Source of the DNA: Puccinellia tenuiflora
Taxonomy: Eukaryota; Streptophyta; Magnoliopsida; Poales; Poaceae
Assembly: GCA_012064385.1 (NCBI GenBank)
Contig: QRDG01000028.1
Location: 1-64,000, forward strand
Reading direction: 5' to 3'
DNA length: 64,000 bases
The notes beneath the pieces were generated by a model. It was not told the DNA's origin, searched no databases, and saw nothing but the letters and a program-made list of their open reading frames with translations. The position numbers and the translations under genes were made by a program. Below, piece after piece: positions 45,415 through 55,336 of the stretch (position 1 is its first letter; each line of letters begins with the position of its first letter).

Positions 45415-46310
45415 TGTCGGGGGGCAACCCCCGAATAGGGGCAAGATGCCGATATAAGTGTTGACTCGGAATTGACCGGATCACTGGAACCGACATAACT
45501 GTACCGGCTTACTCGGAGCTGACCGAGTCATGGTTAAACCGACATATGGTTATGTCGGATCACGCAAGTTATATGTCGGATCGTTCTTTGTTCTTCTTGT
45601 ATGCAGGGGAGGTGAAACCGAGTTACAGGGGATTCGGCATGTCTGTGCCGAATAAGGAAGCTTACTCGGGCTATGGTCAAGGCGCAGGTCTTGTCCCTAC
45701 AATCACGGGTCAGGACGCAGAGCCACTTGCACGATGGGACGAGGCCACTTGACCAGGGTGACTGACCTCCATGCCGCTGACCGAAGCGGTACCAGGGAGC
45801 AGTGTCTCGGAGGAGACAGATGGGACGTGCCACGGCGCGGTGACGGAAGCGGTCAGAGGACCGGGCGTGGCTACAGTCCGGATTACGCCAGCACTGATGT
45901 CAGCCCTAACTTGTGCCCTGGGCTTCCCTTTATAAGGAGCACCAGGAGCTCCTCTTACGGGGACGCCCGCATGCACGCTCAAACACTTGCTCGTTTCCTT
46001 AGTAACTAGAAAGAGAGCCAGAGAGCAGCGCCGAGACTCGGTAGGAGCTTGGAACCTGCATGTTCGTTGCATTTAGCTCAAGGAGCAGCTTGTAATACCG
46101 TGGTAATCCAGTTATATCGATCATATAGGCAGGAGTAGGGGTGTTATCTCCTCACGAGAGCCCCGAACCTGGGTAAAATCGTGTGTGTGTGTGTGAGTTG
46201 TGCTCTTCGCGTGCGTGTTCGTGTGCGCAAACCCTCCCCGGGTGCCTCCAGCGTCCATCGGCCCCACAAATCAAGCCATTTATGGCATCTGCCGTGACAC
46301 CACCACGACA
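45415..46310 (+). repeat. 3' LTR of Tat2
   Basis: 896 bases, very similar to 34046-34936 (small differences near 45480, 45600 and 46180). It ends CACCACGACA and is followed at once by unrelated minus-strand gag sequence. Confidence 0.93.
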
Positions 46311-47600
46311 GAAACAGCGATGGGCGGCGATGTCTTCTTCCTCAATGATGCTTGACAGCTTGAGCACGTCGATGCGGTGGCGTGCGTCGTCGCTGGTTTC
46401 GGGTCCCAGCGGCCCCAGGCGTTCGTCGATGGTGACTTTGTGGCCGACTCGCTCCTTGACGTTCCGTCCGGCTCGAGGCTCGCTCCGGTTGCCGTCTTCA
46501 CGTCGTCCAGCCGGATCGCGACCGTGATCACGAGGATGCGAGCTCGCGCTCCCCTCGCGATGAACTCGTGTTTGCTTGTCCTTCGCCCTTCCGCGGCTCG
46601 TGGATGACGCCTCAGCGCCTTGCTTGGACTTGCCAGCTACATCGTAGCCTGGAGGCGGCTCATGATGCTCACGGCTCGCCGTTATCTCGGTTTCGCGTTG
46701 CTACCGGTTGGCCGCAGCGATGAGCTCCTGGACTCGGCGCGCTTGCTGGCGTAGCTCCTCGCCTTGGAGATGGGGTAGTTCTGCTGCGGCCGCCTCCGCA
46801 GCCTTCATGTTTTGCACCGGGTTGCTGTATTCGGGCAGCATAATGTCCGAATGCTCGTGCGGCTGGCCAGCACAGTTCAGGACGCCTCCGAGATCTCCTC
46901 CTTTGCGTCGGACTTCATTCAGCTTCTCCGTGTTGCCCCTTGTCGGCTCGAAACCGTGGACGGTGTTGTACTCGCGCATCGTAGCGTTGAGTCGGCGCTG
47001 CGTGGATGCGAGGTGAAGAGCCTTGTCGAGTATCTGTTGACGCATCCTCTCGAGTTCAGCCGCCGCCTTGGCCGGATCCGCACCCGGCGTGATGGGGGTG
47101 CTCAGCAGCTCGAAGTCGGCCTCCAGATTGCGCTGGAAACGAGAAGGTTCGCCTGCTTCATGAACAGTAGCGGCGACGGGGCCTCCTGCCGCCGCGTGCT
47201 CGACCATGTGCACCTCGGCGTAGACATTGAGCTTGGCGACGTCGCGGTCCGCGTCGCCGGAGTTGAGGTGGCCGAAGGCGGAGTCATCGTTGTAGGTGCT
47301 GGCGTCGAAGATCGAAGGAGCCAAGCTAGAGTAGACCACCTCCGGGTACTCCTGAGCGGCGACGGCGACGTAGACGTGGAAATCGCCAAGGGTGACGACC
47401 GCTCCTCCGCTGGCGACGTCCACGTCGGCGAAGCTGTTGGTGTTGTCGAGGACGCAGCCGACGGAGCCGATGGAGAGCACGAGGCCGGAGACGACCCGCC
47501 GACCATCTACAGTCCGGGATCCCGCACAGAACGTGACTCCGCTCACCGCGAGCCCCACGGTGGGCGCCAAATGTCGTGGTGGGTTGCACGGCATATCCAT
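46311..47600 (-). pseudogene. gag of Tat3 (truncated)
   Basis: It starts at ATG 47600 inside the LTR with MDMPCNPPRHLAPTVGL across the PBS. It then has Ala-rich sequence, a helical region (AELERMRQQILDKALHLAST) similar in place to Tat2 gag, and PEYSNPVQNMKAAEAAAAEL. A TAG at 46701-46703 interrupts AANR...QRE, after which the same frame continues through KERVGHKVTIDERLGPLG and DVLKLSSIIEEEDIAAHRCF. It is cut by Tat2 before the capsid core. Confidence 0.85.
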
Positions 47601-48195
47601 CAGAGATGGAAAAGAGTGTGGGGCAGGCGACGATCGGATGCTCGCGCGGGATTGGGCAACAAGCACGCAAAAACACACGCTAGTTACCCAGGTTCGGGGC
47701 CCTCTTGTGGAGGTAACACCCCTACGTCCTGCTCTTCTTATTCTTATTGCTTGGTCACTGAATTGGTGGCAGCCGGCTGGAGATCCTAGCCGGCTGGAGG
47801 TTGAAGATGATGCTATCTGTCTTCTCACGTGTTTCTACTTGCCTCGCGCAGGAGGCCCCTGCATGCTTTATATAGGCAGCATCTAGGGTTTCTGGGTTAC
47901 AGGGAAGTTACATGTTTGCCCCTATGACATCACTACGGTCTCGAGCCGGCTGGATCTTATTGTCATGATTAGGTACAGGAGATGCCCGACAATGAGTACT
48001 GTTCACCAGGAGCGGTTACGCGGTCTGGGCCCACCCGTACGGAGTTGTCGGTTATTCGCGTCCGGCTCCAGCCTAGCCGGCCGTCCGCCTCCGGGTAGAC
48101 GCAGGCGGCCGGCTTCAGGCGGCTGGCTTCAGGCGGCACTTGGAGTCTTGAAGAAATGGACCTTCTTGGGATATCCGGGGTTCATATCCCCGACA
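47572..48195 (-). repeat. 5' LTR of Tat3
   Basis: 624 bases. A TATA box CCTATATAAAGC (minus) is near 47868-47879. It is shorter than 54641-55336 because about 70 bases near its start are absent. Confidence 0.9.
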
Positions 48196-48660
48196 CTCGA
48201 CGAGTCATGAAGAGCAAGGAGACTCTTGCCGCGACCAACGACACCACAAACGCCGCCACCGACGGCACCCGCCTTCTTCGAGCCAGTGCGGCCGCCGCCC
48301 TTGCCGCGGCCAGCGCTGCTACCGGCAGCAACAGTGGCGATCGCCTTTCCTCGTCCCCGTCCGCCTTTCTTAGGAGGACGGCCGCGAGGACGTTTCGCCG
48401 GAGGCGCAGCGGCGGTCTCCTCGGCAGCAGCGTCCATAGGCTCGGACTTCACCATGGCGGAGCTGCGAAGGAACAAGAGGAAGAAGGTGAAGGGAGAGCA
48501 AGCAAGCGCAAGTGAGGAAGAAGGAAGAAAACTGCCAAGCTTTATAGCAGAAACAGGGGACAACGTGGGAGACCCAACCGTCACCCACGATCCCACGGTC
48601 CACACGTGGCAACGAAACTCAGACGATGGAACTGTTCAGTGACTGAAGCCAGGCCCACGC
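48196..48660 (-). pseudogene. 5' end of an orphan antisense gene with an AT-hook-like basic start
   Basis: The minus ATG at 48455 has context CGCCATGG and is followed by MVKSEPMDAAAEE. Next comes KRPRGRPPKKGGRGRGK, an AT-hook-like core (RGRP with basic flanks), then Gly/Ala-rich sequence that runs into the Tat3 LTR at 48195. Upstream are a CTATAAAGC TATA box (about 48540), a C/T-rich leader and CCACGTGTGG (about 48600). The layout is that of the other antisense genes, but the protein start differs from 54031. It is probably the start of an antisense gene of another Tat copy, truncated by Tat3. Confidence 0.5.
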
Positions 48661-48680
48661 ACAGAAGCCAAGGAGGCAAG

Positions 48681-49648
48681 CCGTCAGCCGGCATAAAATA
48701 CCCGGGGGCTGCGCACCCGCCACGTCGGCTGCCCAGACCCGGACGCATATCTATATCACCCCGAGTCACGGACTCGGGGGCTGCCAAGCCATCAGCCGGC
48801 ATAAAATACCCGGGGGCTGCGCACCCGCCACGTCGGCTGCCCAGACCCGGACGCATATCTATATCACCCCGAGTCACGGACTCGGGGGCTGCCAAGCCGT
48901 CAGCCGGCATAAAATACCCGGGGGCTGCGCACCCGCCACGTCGGCTGCCCAGACCCGGACGCATATCTATATCACCCCGAGTCACGGACTCGGGGGCTGC
49001 CAAGCCGTCAGCCAGCATAAAATACCCGGGGGCTGCGCACCCGCCACGTCGGCTGCCCAGACCCGGACGCATATCTATATCACCCCGAGTCACGGACTCG
49101 GGGGCTGCCAAGCCGTCAGCCGGCATAAAATACCCGGGGGCTGCGCACCCGCCACGTCGGCTGCCCAGACCCGGATGCATATCTATATCACCCCGAGTCA
49201 CGGACTCGGGGGCTGCCAAGCCGTCAGCTGGCATAAAATATCCGGGGGCTGCGCACCCGCCACGTCGGCTGCCCAGACCCGGACGCATATCTATATCACC
49301 CCGAGTCACGGACTCGGGGGCTGCCAAGCCGTCAGCCGGCATAAAATACCCGGGGGCTGCGCACCCGCCACGTCGGCTGCCCAGACCCGGATGCATATCT
49401 ATATCACCCTGAGTCACGGACTCGGGGGCTGCCAAGCCGTCAGCCGGCATAAAATACCCGGGGGCTGCGCACCCGCCACGTCGGCTGCCCAGACCCGGAC
49501 GCATATCTATATCACCCCCTGTCACGGACTCGGGGGCTGCCAAGCCGTCAACCGGCATAAAATACCCGGGGGCTGCGCACCCGCCAAGTCGGCTGCCCAG
49601 ACCCGGACCATATCTATAACACCACGAGTCACGGACTCGGGGGCTGCA
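48681..49648 (+). repeat. Nine tandem 108-base repeats
   Basis: Units start at 48681, 48789, 48897, 49005, 49113, 49221, 49329, 49437 and 49545. They are nearly identical; the last is slightly diverged. Each contains GGCATAAAATACCCGGGGGCTGC and a perfect hairpin CCCCGAGTC-ACG-GACTCGGGG followed by GCTGCC. Because 108 is a multiple of three, frames stay open on both strands; I do not regard these as proteins. Confidence 0.95.
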
Positions 49649-49960
49649 CGACATAACGACGACGGAAGAAAAACGAAAGACAAATAAAGGACGTGAAATT
49701 TCGACCCGGCTAGATGCTCAAGCCGGCCCAAAATTCGGGGGCTAGGCATGGTGATTATCATTACCAAAACGAGCACGAATTCTGGCACAAAGACCCAGCA
49801 ATCACAGAGAAAACGGCACTCATGATAACAGTCTACGGCAGGAAGCAGAATAGCGAATTTTTACAAGGCAATCTTCAAGAGTGCCCAAAATAACAAGGTG
49901 AATAATGTGGCAGGACAGTTAATAGTACAGAACGACAGTTACACCCGGCACTCCGGGGAA
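49649..49960. other. Tat4 sequence between the tandem array and the antisense gene tail
   Basis: Noncoding. It includes a PPT-like AAATTCGGGGGCTAGG at 49731-49746, which is not followed by an LTR start. Confidence 0.5.
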
Positions 49961-52900
49961 ACAAGCAAATCAGGCGGCAGTGGCATCGGTGGCAGCAGCA
50001 GCGTCGCCGGCTCCAGTATCTGCAGCCGGCTGTGGCGCCGAAGACGGTTCAGCAGGCACAAGCTTCGTCTAGTCCACCACCTCGGCAACTCGCCCTGAGG
50101 CTATGGCGATTTCCGGACGCAGGCTCACGAGGGATGTTCCAGTGCGGAAGCCATCCAACAGCCTGCTCATCTGCATGCCAGGATACCATGACTTCACCAC
50201 GGCCAGTGCCATGTCGGTGCCTCCGCGCGCTGCCATCTCCACCTGCTCGTTGATGCCAACTGGTGCCCCTTCAAGCCGGGCGGACAAATCATGGAGAGCA
50301 GCTGGCAAGGGAGCATCCGGCCACAGGTTCTCAAGCACGCCGCCGGCCGCTTCTTTCAACCGATTGAACTCCTGGCCGAATCGAAGAAGACGGGAGATGG
50401 CTGTCGGAGTAGACCCAGCAGCAGCACCGGAGGACTCCGGTCGGGAATGAGCCGAGGCAGCATCTCTCTAGATTTGCGCGTCTACCTCGGGATAAAGGCC
50501 TGCATTTCAAACTGGTGAGGCCGAGTAGAGGACCCCGAGCAAGAAATCAAGGAGAAGGAGACCTCACTTACCGAGGATCAGTTCGTTCACGCGCTCAACC
50601 TCCTTGACCAGGCCGCCCACCAGCTGCTCATGCTCAAGCTCACGCGCCTTGGCTGCTTGGACGATCTGGTCATTGGCCTCGACGGAATCCTTCAGCAGAA
50701 TCCTCAGCTCGGCCGCATTCTCGCGGAGTGACTCAATCTCGCTCTGTTTCCGCCGCTCAGCTTCCCGCAGTTTCGCCACTTCCTCGTCCAGCCGGACGAC
50801 CTCGAGGCGGCGCTCCTCCGACGTCTTTTCCGCCGCCTAGAGATCGGCCTTGGCCAAGGACAGGGCGGCGTCCCTCTCCATCAGTGCCTCCAAGCCGGGG
50901 CGGGAGGTGGTGTCGCCAGTGGAGATCGGATCATCATCAAACCAAGACATGCAAGAGAAAATGCAGAACGACAAGACAGAGAGTGCGGGCAAGAAAGAAA
51001 GCCAGACCTTTAGCCGCCTCAAGCTCTCGCTTGAGCAATGCCGCCTCCTTAGCCGCCTCGGCAAAGCCTTGGTCTATGGAGGAGCGGAGCAACGTTATGT
51101 TGGCCAAGTTCTCCTTGGCCGTCTGCTCCGCCAGAGCGGCGAGGGGAATCCTCCCCGATGCGTCAGGCAGAGCCGGCACCGGCCCAGAATACGGCGGAGA
51201 AGATACCAAGACCGACTGGCGAGGACCAGGGAGCGAAGCCGTCGCCCCCGCAATGGCCTTGTCCTTGGCCGTCTCGGCCACCGACGAGGAAGGAGTGGGG
51301 AAGGCGAGGTCTCCGACCCCGACGCCGGGCCGGAGAACTATCTGGAAGGAGTCCACCAACGCCTCAGCGTCACCTGCTGAAACTAGGAGGGTCGGAGTCA
51401 ACCAAGGGAGCAGCATTGCCGACACGGACCAACCGATTCCGCATCCGCCGTCACCGTCGCCGCCTCTGAAGGCGGATCAGCCGCCTATGCCGCAGGGGTC
51501 TCGGTGGCAAGCACCAGGGCCGATTCCACCACCGCGGCGGGCGCCGTCTCCACTATTGGAAGCGGCGCTCTACAAAGCGAGGAAAGCGTCACCACCAAGT
51601 ACAAGTCGCAAGATTTCTACCACAAGACAAAGTCTTACCCGTCGCATGAGCCCAGAACCCTGGGTGTCCTCCTCTTCAAGCGCTTCGGCGGGGGAGACGG
51701 CGCATCGTCGGACAGGCGCTTCACGCCTCCGGAGGGCACCTCGCCGCCCTTCGCTGGAATAGCAGAGTCTTCAACCGGCCGCTCTGCGCGGGCCGGCACT
51801 ACTTCAACCCCAGCACCGGCCTCCGCGGTCTTGCGGGCATCCGCGCCCGCTCCCGCCTTCTCCTCAGCCGCCTTGGCAGCCGCCAGTTGCCTCGCGGCCG
51901 CCTTGGCGTCTATTTCCGCCCGGATCGAATCCGCCTGCGCCAGCTCCGCGTAAATAGCTTTTTCCATGTCTTCAATGCCCGAGTCATAACCAAGGACAAC
52001 AGGAAGAGAAAAATTAACCATCTGGGCGCTGGCCCCGTCGGCGGCAGGTTCTGCCCTCTCCACGTCCGCCGCCCTCGTCCTCTCCTCGTCCTCCTTCAAG
52101 GCTAGCAGCTGCTCCACAGTCGGACCAGTGTCAGACATCTCCAAGGCCGATTCCGCATGCGTCAGCCGAGCATAAAACTCCTTCTCCAAATCACCCGGAT
52201 TCAAATCATAAATGAAATCACCACCGGAAGCACGACCAATCACCTCATTGTTGGCCCCACCAGCTGGGACATCCGCCTTCGCCGCCAGTCTGGCGTCGAC
52301 TTCGGCCCTGATGTCGGCCACAATCGCGTCCGCCTGGGCCTCCGCCAAAGGTTTCCCGGCGGGCATTAAGCCGGCCGTAGTAGGCCGGGACGACGAAGAA
52401 GCCAACTTTTTGGCGGGCAGCACACCCCGCCCCTCGAACGTGCCCCTCCGCTTGCGGGGCACGGTGCTTGCATCAACATCGGCGGACGACTTCGACCGCC
52501 TCTCATTCAGGATCCGCTGGGGAAGAACCACTTTCTTCTTCCGCGCCGCCGCCTCCAACTCCTTGGTCCTATGGGAGGACGTCGCCGGCTTGGAGGCTGG
52601 CACGGAAGAGGAAACTTCAGAGTCCGGCTCGGAAGCGCTGGAAAGATCTACTACCACGCGCACTACATCATCAGTTTGCCCGGCGGCGCCAGACTCAGGA
52701 GACTTACCGCGAGGCGGCGAGACGGGAAGAGGGACGTCGCGCTCGAGGTCCTCGCCCCGGTCAGCTGCCGGATCGGAGTCGGAGCTAGCGGAGGGGACAG
52801 GGCTCGTTGCGGTGTGGGTGGCGTCGTCATCGTCTCCGCCATCCTCATCAACATCGGCACCCCCACCAGACGTTTCGGTGGTGTCACCGCGCCCATCCGG

Positions 52901-54031
52901 GCCGGCGCGGGCGCCACCGCCCGATTCTTCTTCAGCGGCGGCGTCTGTGTCTCCCCCCGCCTGTGCGTCGGCGGAATCCTCCTCCAATAACCTCATCAGT
53001 GCCTTGGTGAAGGGACCACTGACGTCGGGCTCGAAGACGACCTCGAAGTCCTCAACCCTCTGGAGCTCGCAAAGCTGCACGACAGGCCGACTGAGTCAGG
53101 CGGCAGCCGGACGAAAGAATTGAAGACGGACAAGAATGCAAGGACTAACCTCAGGGGCACGTTCCGAGCGGGTGAACGGCTCGAACCCGAAATCCCATTC
53201 CTCCTCGACCCTGTCGATGATGAGGCGGGAAGCCCACTTGCGGAGGCCCTTCTGATTCGGCAACTCCAAGCAGGTCCGGCTGGGATCCTGGATGCCGGAG
53301 TAGAAGCACATCTTGTGCGGGCGTGCTTGCAGCGGATATATCCGCCTCGACAGCCACGTCAGGGTCAGATCCCTGGACGTTAGGCCGGCCGCCACCAACA
53401 CCTTCAGCCGGCTAAACAAGACATTCTCGAGAGCCCCATCCACAGGCGGCTTCCGGAGCAAGGACCTGGGCGCCGACAGCGAGTTGGAGAAGGCCGGAAG
53501 GCCGATCCGGTCGGCATCAATAAGATTCCGGACGTAGAAGTAGGTACCTTGCCACTTCTTGATGGAATCAGGCAGGTTGATCTTGGGCAGCGGCATATTC
53601 TTCGCGCTAATGGAGACGCCACCACAGTCGCGCTGCTGCCCGACGGTCGTCTGAGACCGAAGGAAGAAGAACATGCCAAAAATCTCCATACTGGGCCAGA
53701 TGCCCAAATACGCCTCGCACAGCACGACGAAGCAGGACAGCTGGGTGATGCAATTCGCCCCCAGATGATGGGGCTGCAGCCCGTAGAAGCGCAAGAATTC
53801 CGCAAAGAAGGAACTCACCGGGAGCCCCAGTCCCCGCTCCAAATGTGCGGAAAACACGACGACCTCGTCCTTCTTGGGCGCCGGAGAAACTTCCTCTTCA
53901 GGGGGGGCGCGGGCTCCCACGTCGCCCGTCATCCCCAAGAACTTCCTCCGACAGAGCTCCCAGATGAAATCATCGTCCACGGTGGAACCCATCCACGCGA
54001 CTGAGCTCGCCATAGAAGATTGGTTCCCCAT
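49961..54031 (-). pseudogene. Antisense spliced gene of Tat4, Transposase_28-like (slightly decayed)
   Basis: Exon 1 (54031-53150) starts MGNQSSMASS and has the shared domain: VVFSAHLERGLGLP, YGLQPHHLGANCIT, LCEAYLGIWPSM, DCGGVSISAK and KKWQGTYFYVRN. The GT-AG intron 53149-53075 is at the same protein position as in Tat1 and Tat2. Exon 2 (53074-51639) is acidic with Ser/Asp runs, then Lys/Arg-rich (PRKRRGTFEGRG), then Ala-rich helices. Later exons encode a coiled coil (RLDEEVAKLREAERRKQSEIE, about 50820-50580) and a C-terminal region (50359-50069) with AARGGTDMALAVVKSWYPG matching Tat2 exon 6. A stop and frameshift near 51490-51430 and a TAG at about 50838 make it a pseudogene. Confidence 0.8.
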
Positions 54032-54627
54032 GTTGAACGAGGCGAATGCAAGAATGGCACGAACGAGAGAGAAGATGGGCAAGAGGTTGGGAGCGCAAGC
54101 AGCAGCGAAGAAGACGAGGCGAGAATGGGGAACGGTAACCCCGGCCGTTCCCCCTCTTTCCACTTTAAAGGCGAAGCCGAGCGGAACCGTTCCGCTCGTC
54201 GCGCCGCGTGGCGACCAAGCGTGCCGCACTTTCCGCAGATGATCCCGTACCAAGCGGTTGCCACAGAGAATCTGGCCCGGTGAAGCCGAGGCGACGTGCG
54301 CCAGGCCTCGGGCAGAACACCAACGGCTCCCCAAGGCGGCGGATCATGGCTGACGTAAGCTACGACCTAAGCCTTCAAACCGGCCACTCCAGGCCGCCGA
54401 GATCTACTGGATCCGCACCACGAAGCCGAACACGTCAACGACAACTTCGTCAGTATACAACCAAGGACAGGAGTGCCCGTGGGGCTTTCCCCACGAGCAA
54501 GCTTCAGCTTCATCCGGCTTAGGTTCCAGCCGGCGCCGACTCCAACCTCGACATTTCAACCGCAACGATTCAAGACAAAGGGGAGAAGATCGAGAAGTCT
54601 TCCCAGCAAGCTAGCAAGGCTCCACGA
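54032..54627. other. Promoter-side region of the Tat4 antisense gene
   Basis: On the minus strand a CCTTTAAAG TATA-like box lies at about 54160-54170, with a C/T-rich leader to the ATG at 54031. The remainder up to the PPT has no coding sequence I can support. Confidence 0.5.
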
Positions 54628-54640
54628 TCTCGGGGGCTAG
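54628..54640 (+). other. Polypurine tract of Tat4
   Basis: TCTCGGGGGCTAG directly before TGTCGGGGATATG. Compare ACTCGGGGGCTGCC in each 108-base repeat. Confidence 0.85.
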
Positions 54641-55336
54641 TGTCGGGGATATGAACCCCGGATATCCCAAAGAAGCCTATTCCTTCAGTTCTTTGCAGGC
54701 CGGCTGAACAAGAGCCGGCTGCGCAGCGTGCCGCTCGGAACCAGCCGGGTGAAGCAAGCCGTCTACGTCTACCCGGAGGCGGACGACCGGCTAGACTGAA
54801 GCCGGCCGCACCAACCGACAGCTCCGTACGAGTGGGCCCTGTCCGGATAACCGCTCTAAGTGAACAGTACCCCTTGTCGGGCATCTCCTGTACCGAATCA
54901 TGGCAACAAGCTCCAGCCGGCATGTAACTGTAGTGATGTCATAGGGGCAAATATGTAACTTCCCTGTAACCCAAAACCCTAGCCCGCTGCCTATATAAAG
55001 CGGGCTAGAACCTCCTGCGCGAGGTATCGAAGAGACATACACACAAGCAACCAGAGCACCACGTAGTATCATCTTCAACCTCCAGCCGGCTAGGATCTCC
55101 AGCCGGCTGCCACCCGAAACAGCTCAAGGAGCTCCTTTGTTGCCCGATTCTGTGATCAAGCAATAAGAACAAGAAGAGCAGGACGTAGGGGTGTTACCTC
55201 TACACGGAGGGCCCTGAACCTGGGTAACTAGCGTGTGTTTGCGTGCTTGTTGCCCAATCCCGCGCGAGCATCCATCATCGCCTGCCCCACAATCTTTTCC
55301 ATCTCTGATGGATATGCCGTGCAACCCACCACGACA
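54641..55336 (+). repeat. 3' LTR of Tat4
   Basis: 696 bases, TGTCGGGGATATG...CACGACA. A CCTATATAAAGC TATA box is at about 54991. The pre-PBS coding motif ATGGATATGCCGTGC at 55311 matches Tat3. The right end abuts the TIR of the next element. Confidence 0.92.

Larger units (their letters stand above)
34046..46310 (+). mobile_element. Tat2: Tat-lineage gypsy element lacking RT/RNase H, with an intact-looking antisense gene
   Basis: The LTRs TGTCGGGG...CACGACA at 34046-34936 and 45415-46310 (891 and 896 bases) are nearly identical. The PBS follows at 34937, and the PPT GCTTCGGGGACTAA ends at 45414. gag is open. Protease runs in frame into integrase without RT or RNase H. A three-unit tandem array follows pol, then a spliced gene on the minus strand. 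The flanks ACCTG (left) and GAAAC (right) do not match and belong to different elements, so this is not a simple insertion. Confidence 0.93.
46311..48195 (-). mobile_element. Tat3: 5' end of a third Tat element (LTR, PBS, part of gag)
   Basis: Reading minus: LTR 48195-47572 (TGTCGGGGATATG...CACGACA), PBS TTTGGCGCCCACCGTGGGG at 47571-47553, then gag to 46311, where Tat2's 3' LTR begins. The remainder of the element is not on the other side of Tat2. The LTR belongs to the same family as 54641-55336, which is in opposite orientation. Confidence 0.9.
49649..55336 (+). mobile_element. Tat4: 3' part of a Tat element (antisense gene, PPT, 3' LTR)
   Basis: It includes an antisense gene on the minus strand (54031-50069 and tail), the PPT TCTCGGGGGCTAG at 54628-54640 and a 3' LTR at 54641-55336. 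No gag-pol of this copy is present. The 3'-UTR-like segment near 49940 (CACCCGGCACTCCGGGGA) matches the Tat2 segment near 40376 (CACCCGGCATTCCGGGGA), which supports the same layout. The 108-base array to the left probably belongs to it. Confidence 0.8.

Noticed and set aside
46812..47789. Plus frame of 325 codons
   Set aside because: Antisense shadow of the Tat3 gag; the minus frame has the PBS-spanning start and matches the other Tat gag genes.
48681..49648. Possible CRISPR-like array
   Set aside because: Repeats are head-to-tail without variable spacers, and the DNA is plant retrotransposon sequence.
48606..49654. Long open frames on both strands (268 and 357 codons) over the 108-base repeats
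   Set aside because: They are open only because the repeat length is divisible by three and lacks stops; there is no start context or homology to support a protein.
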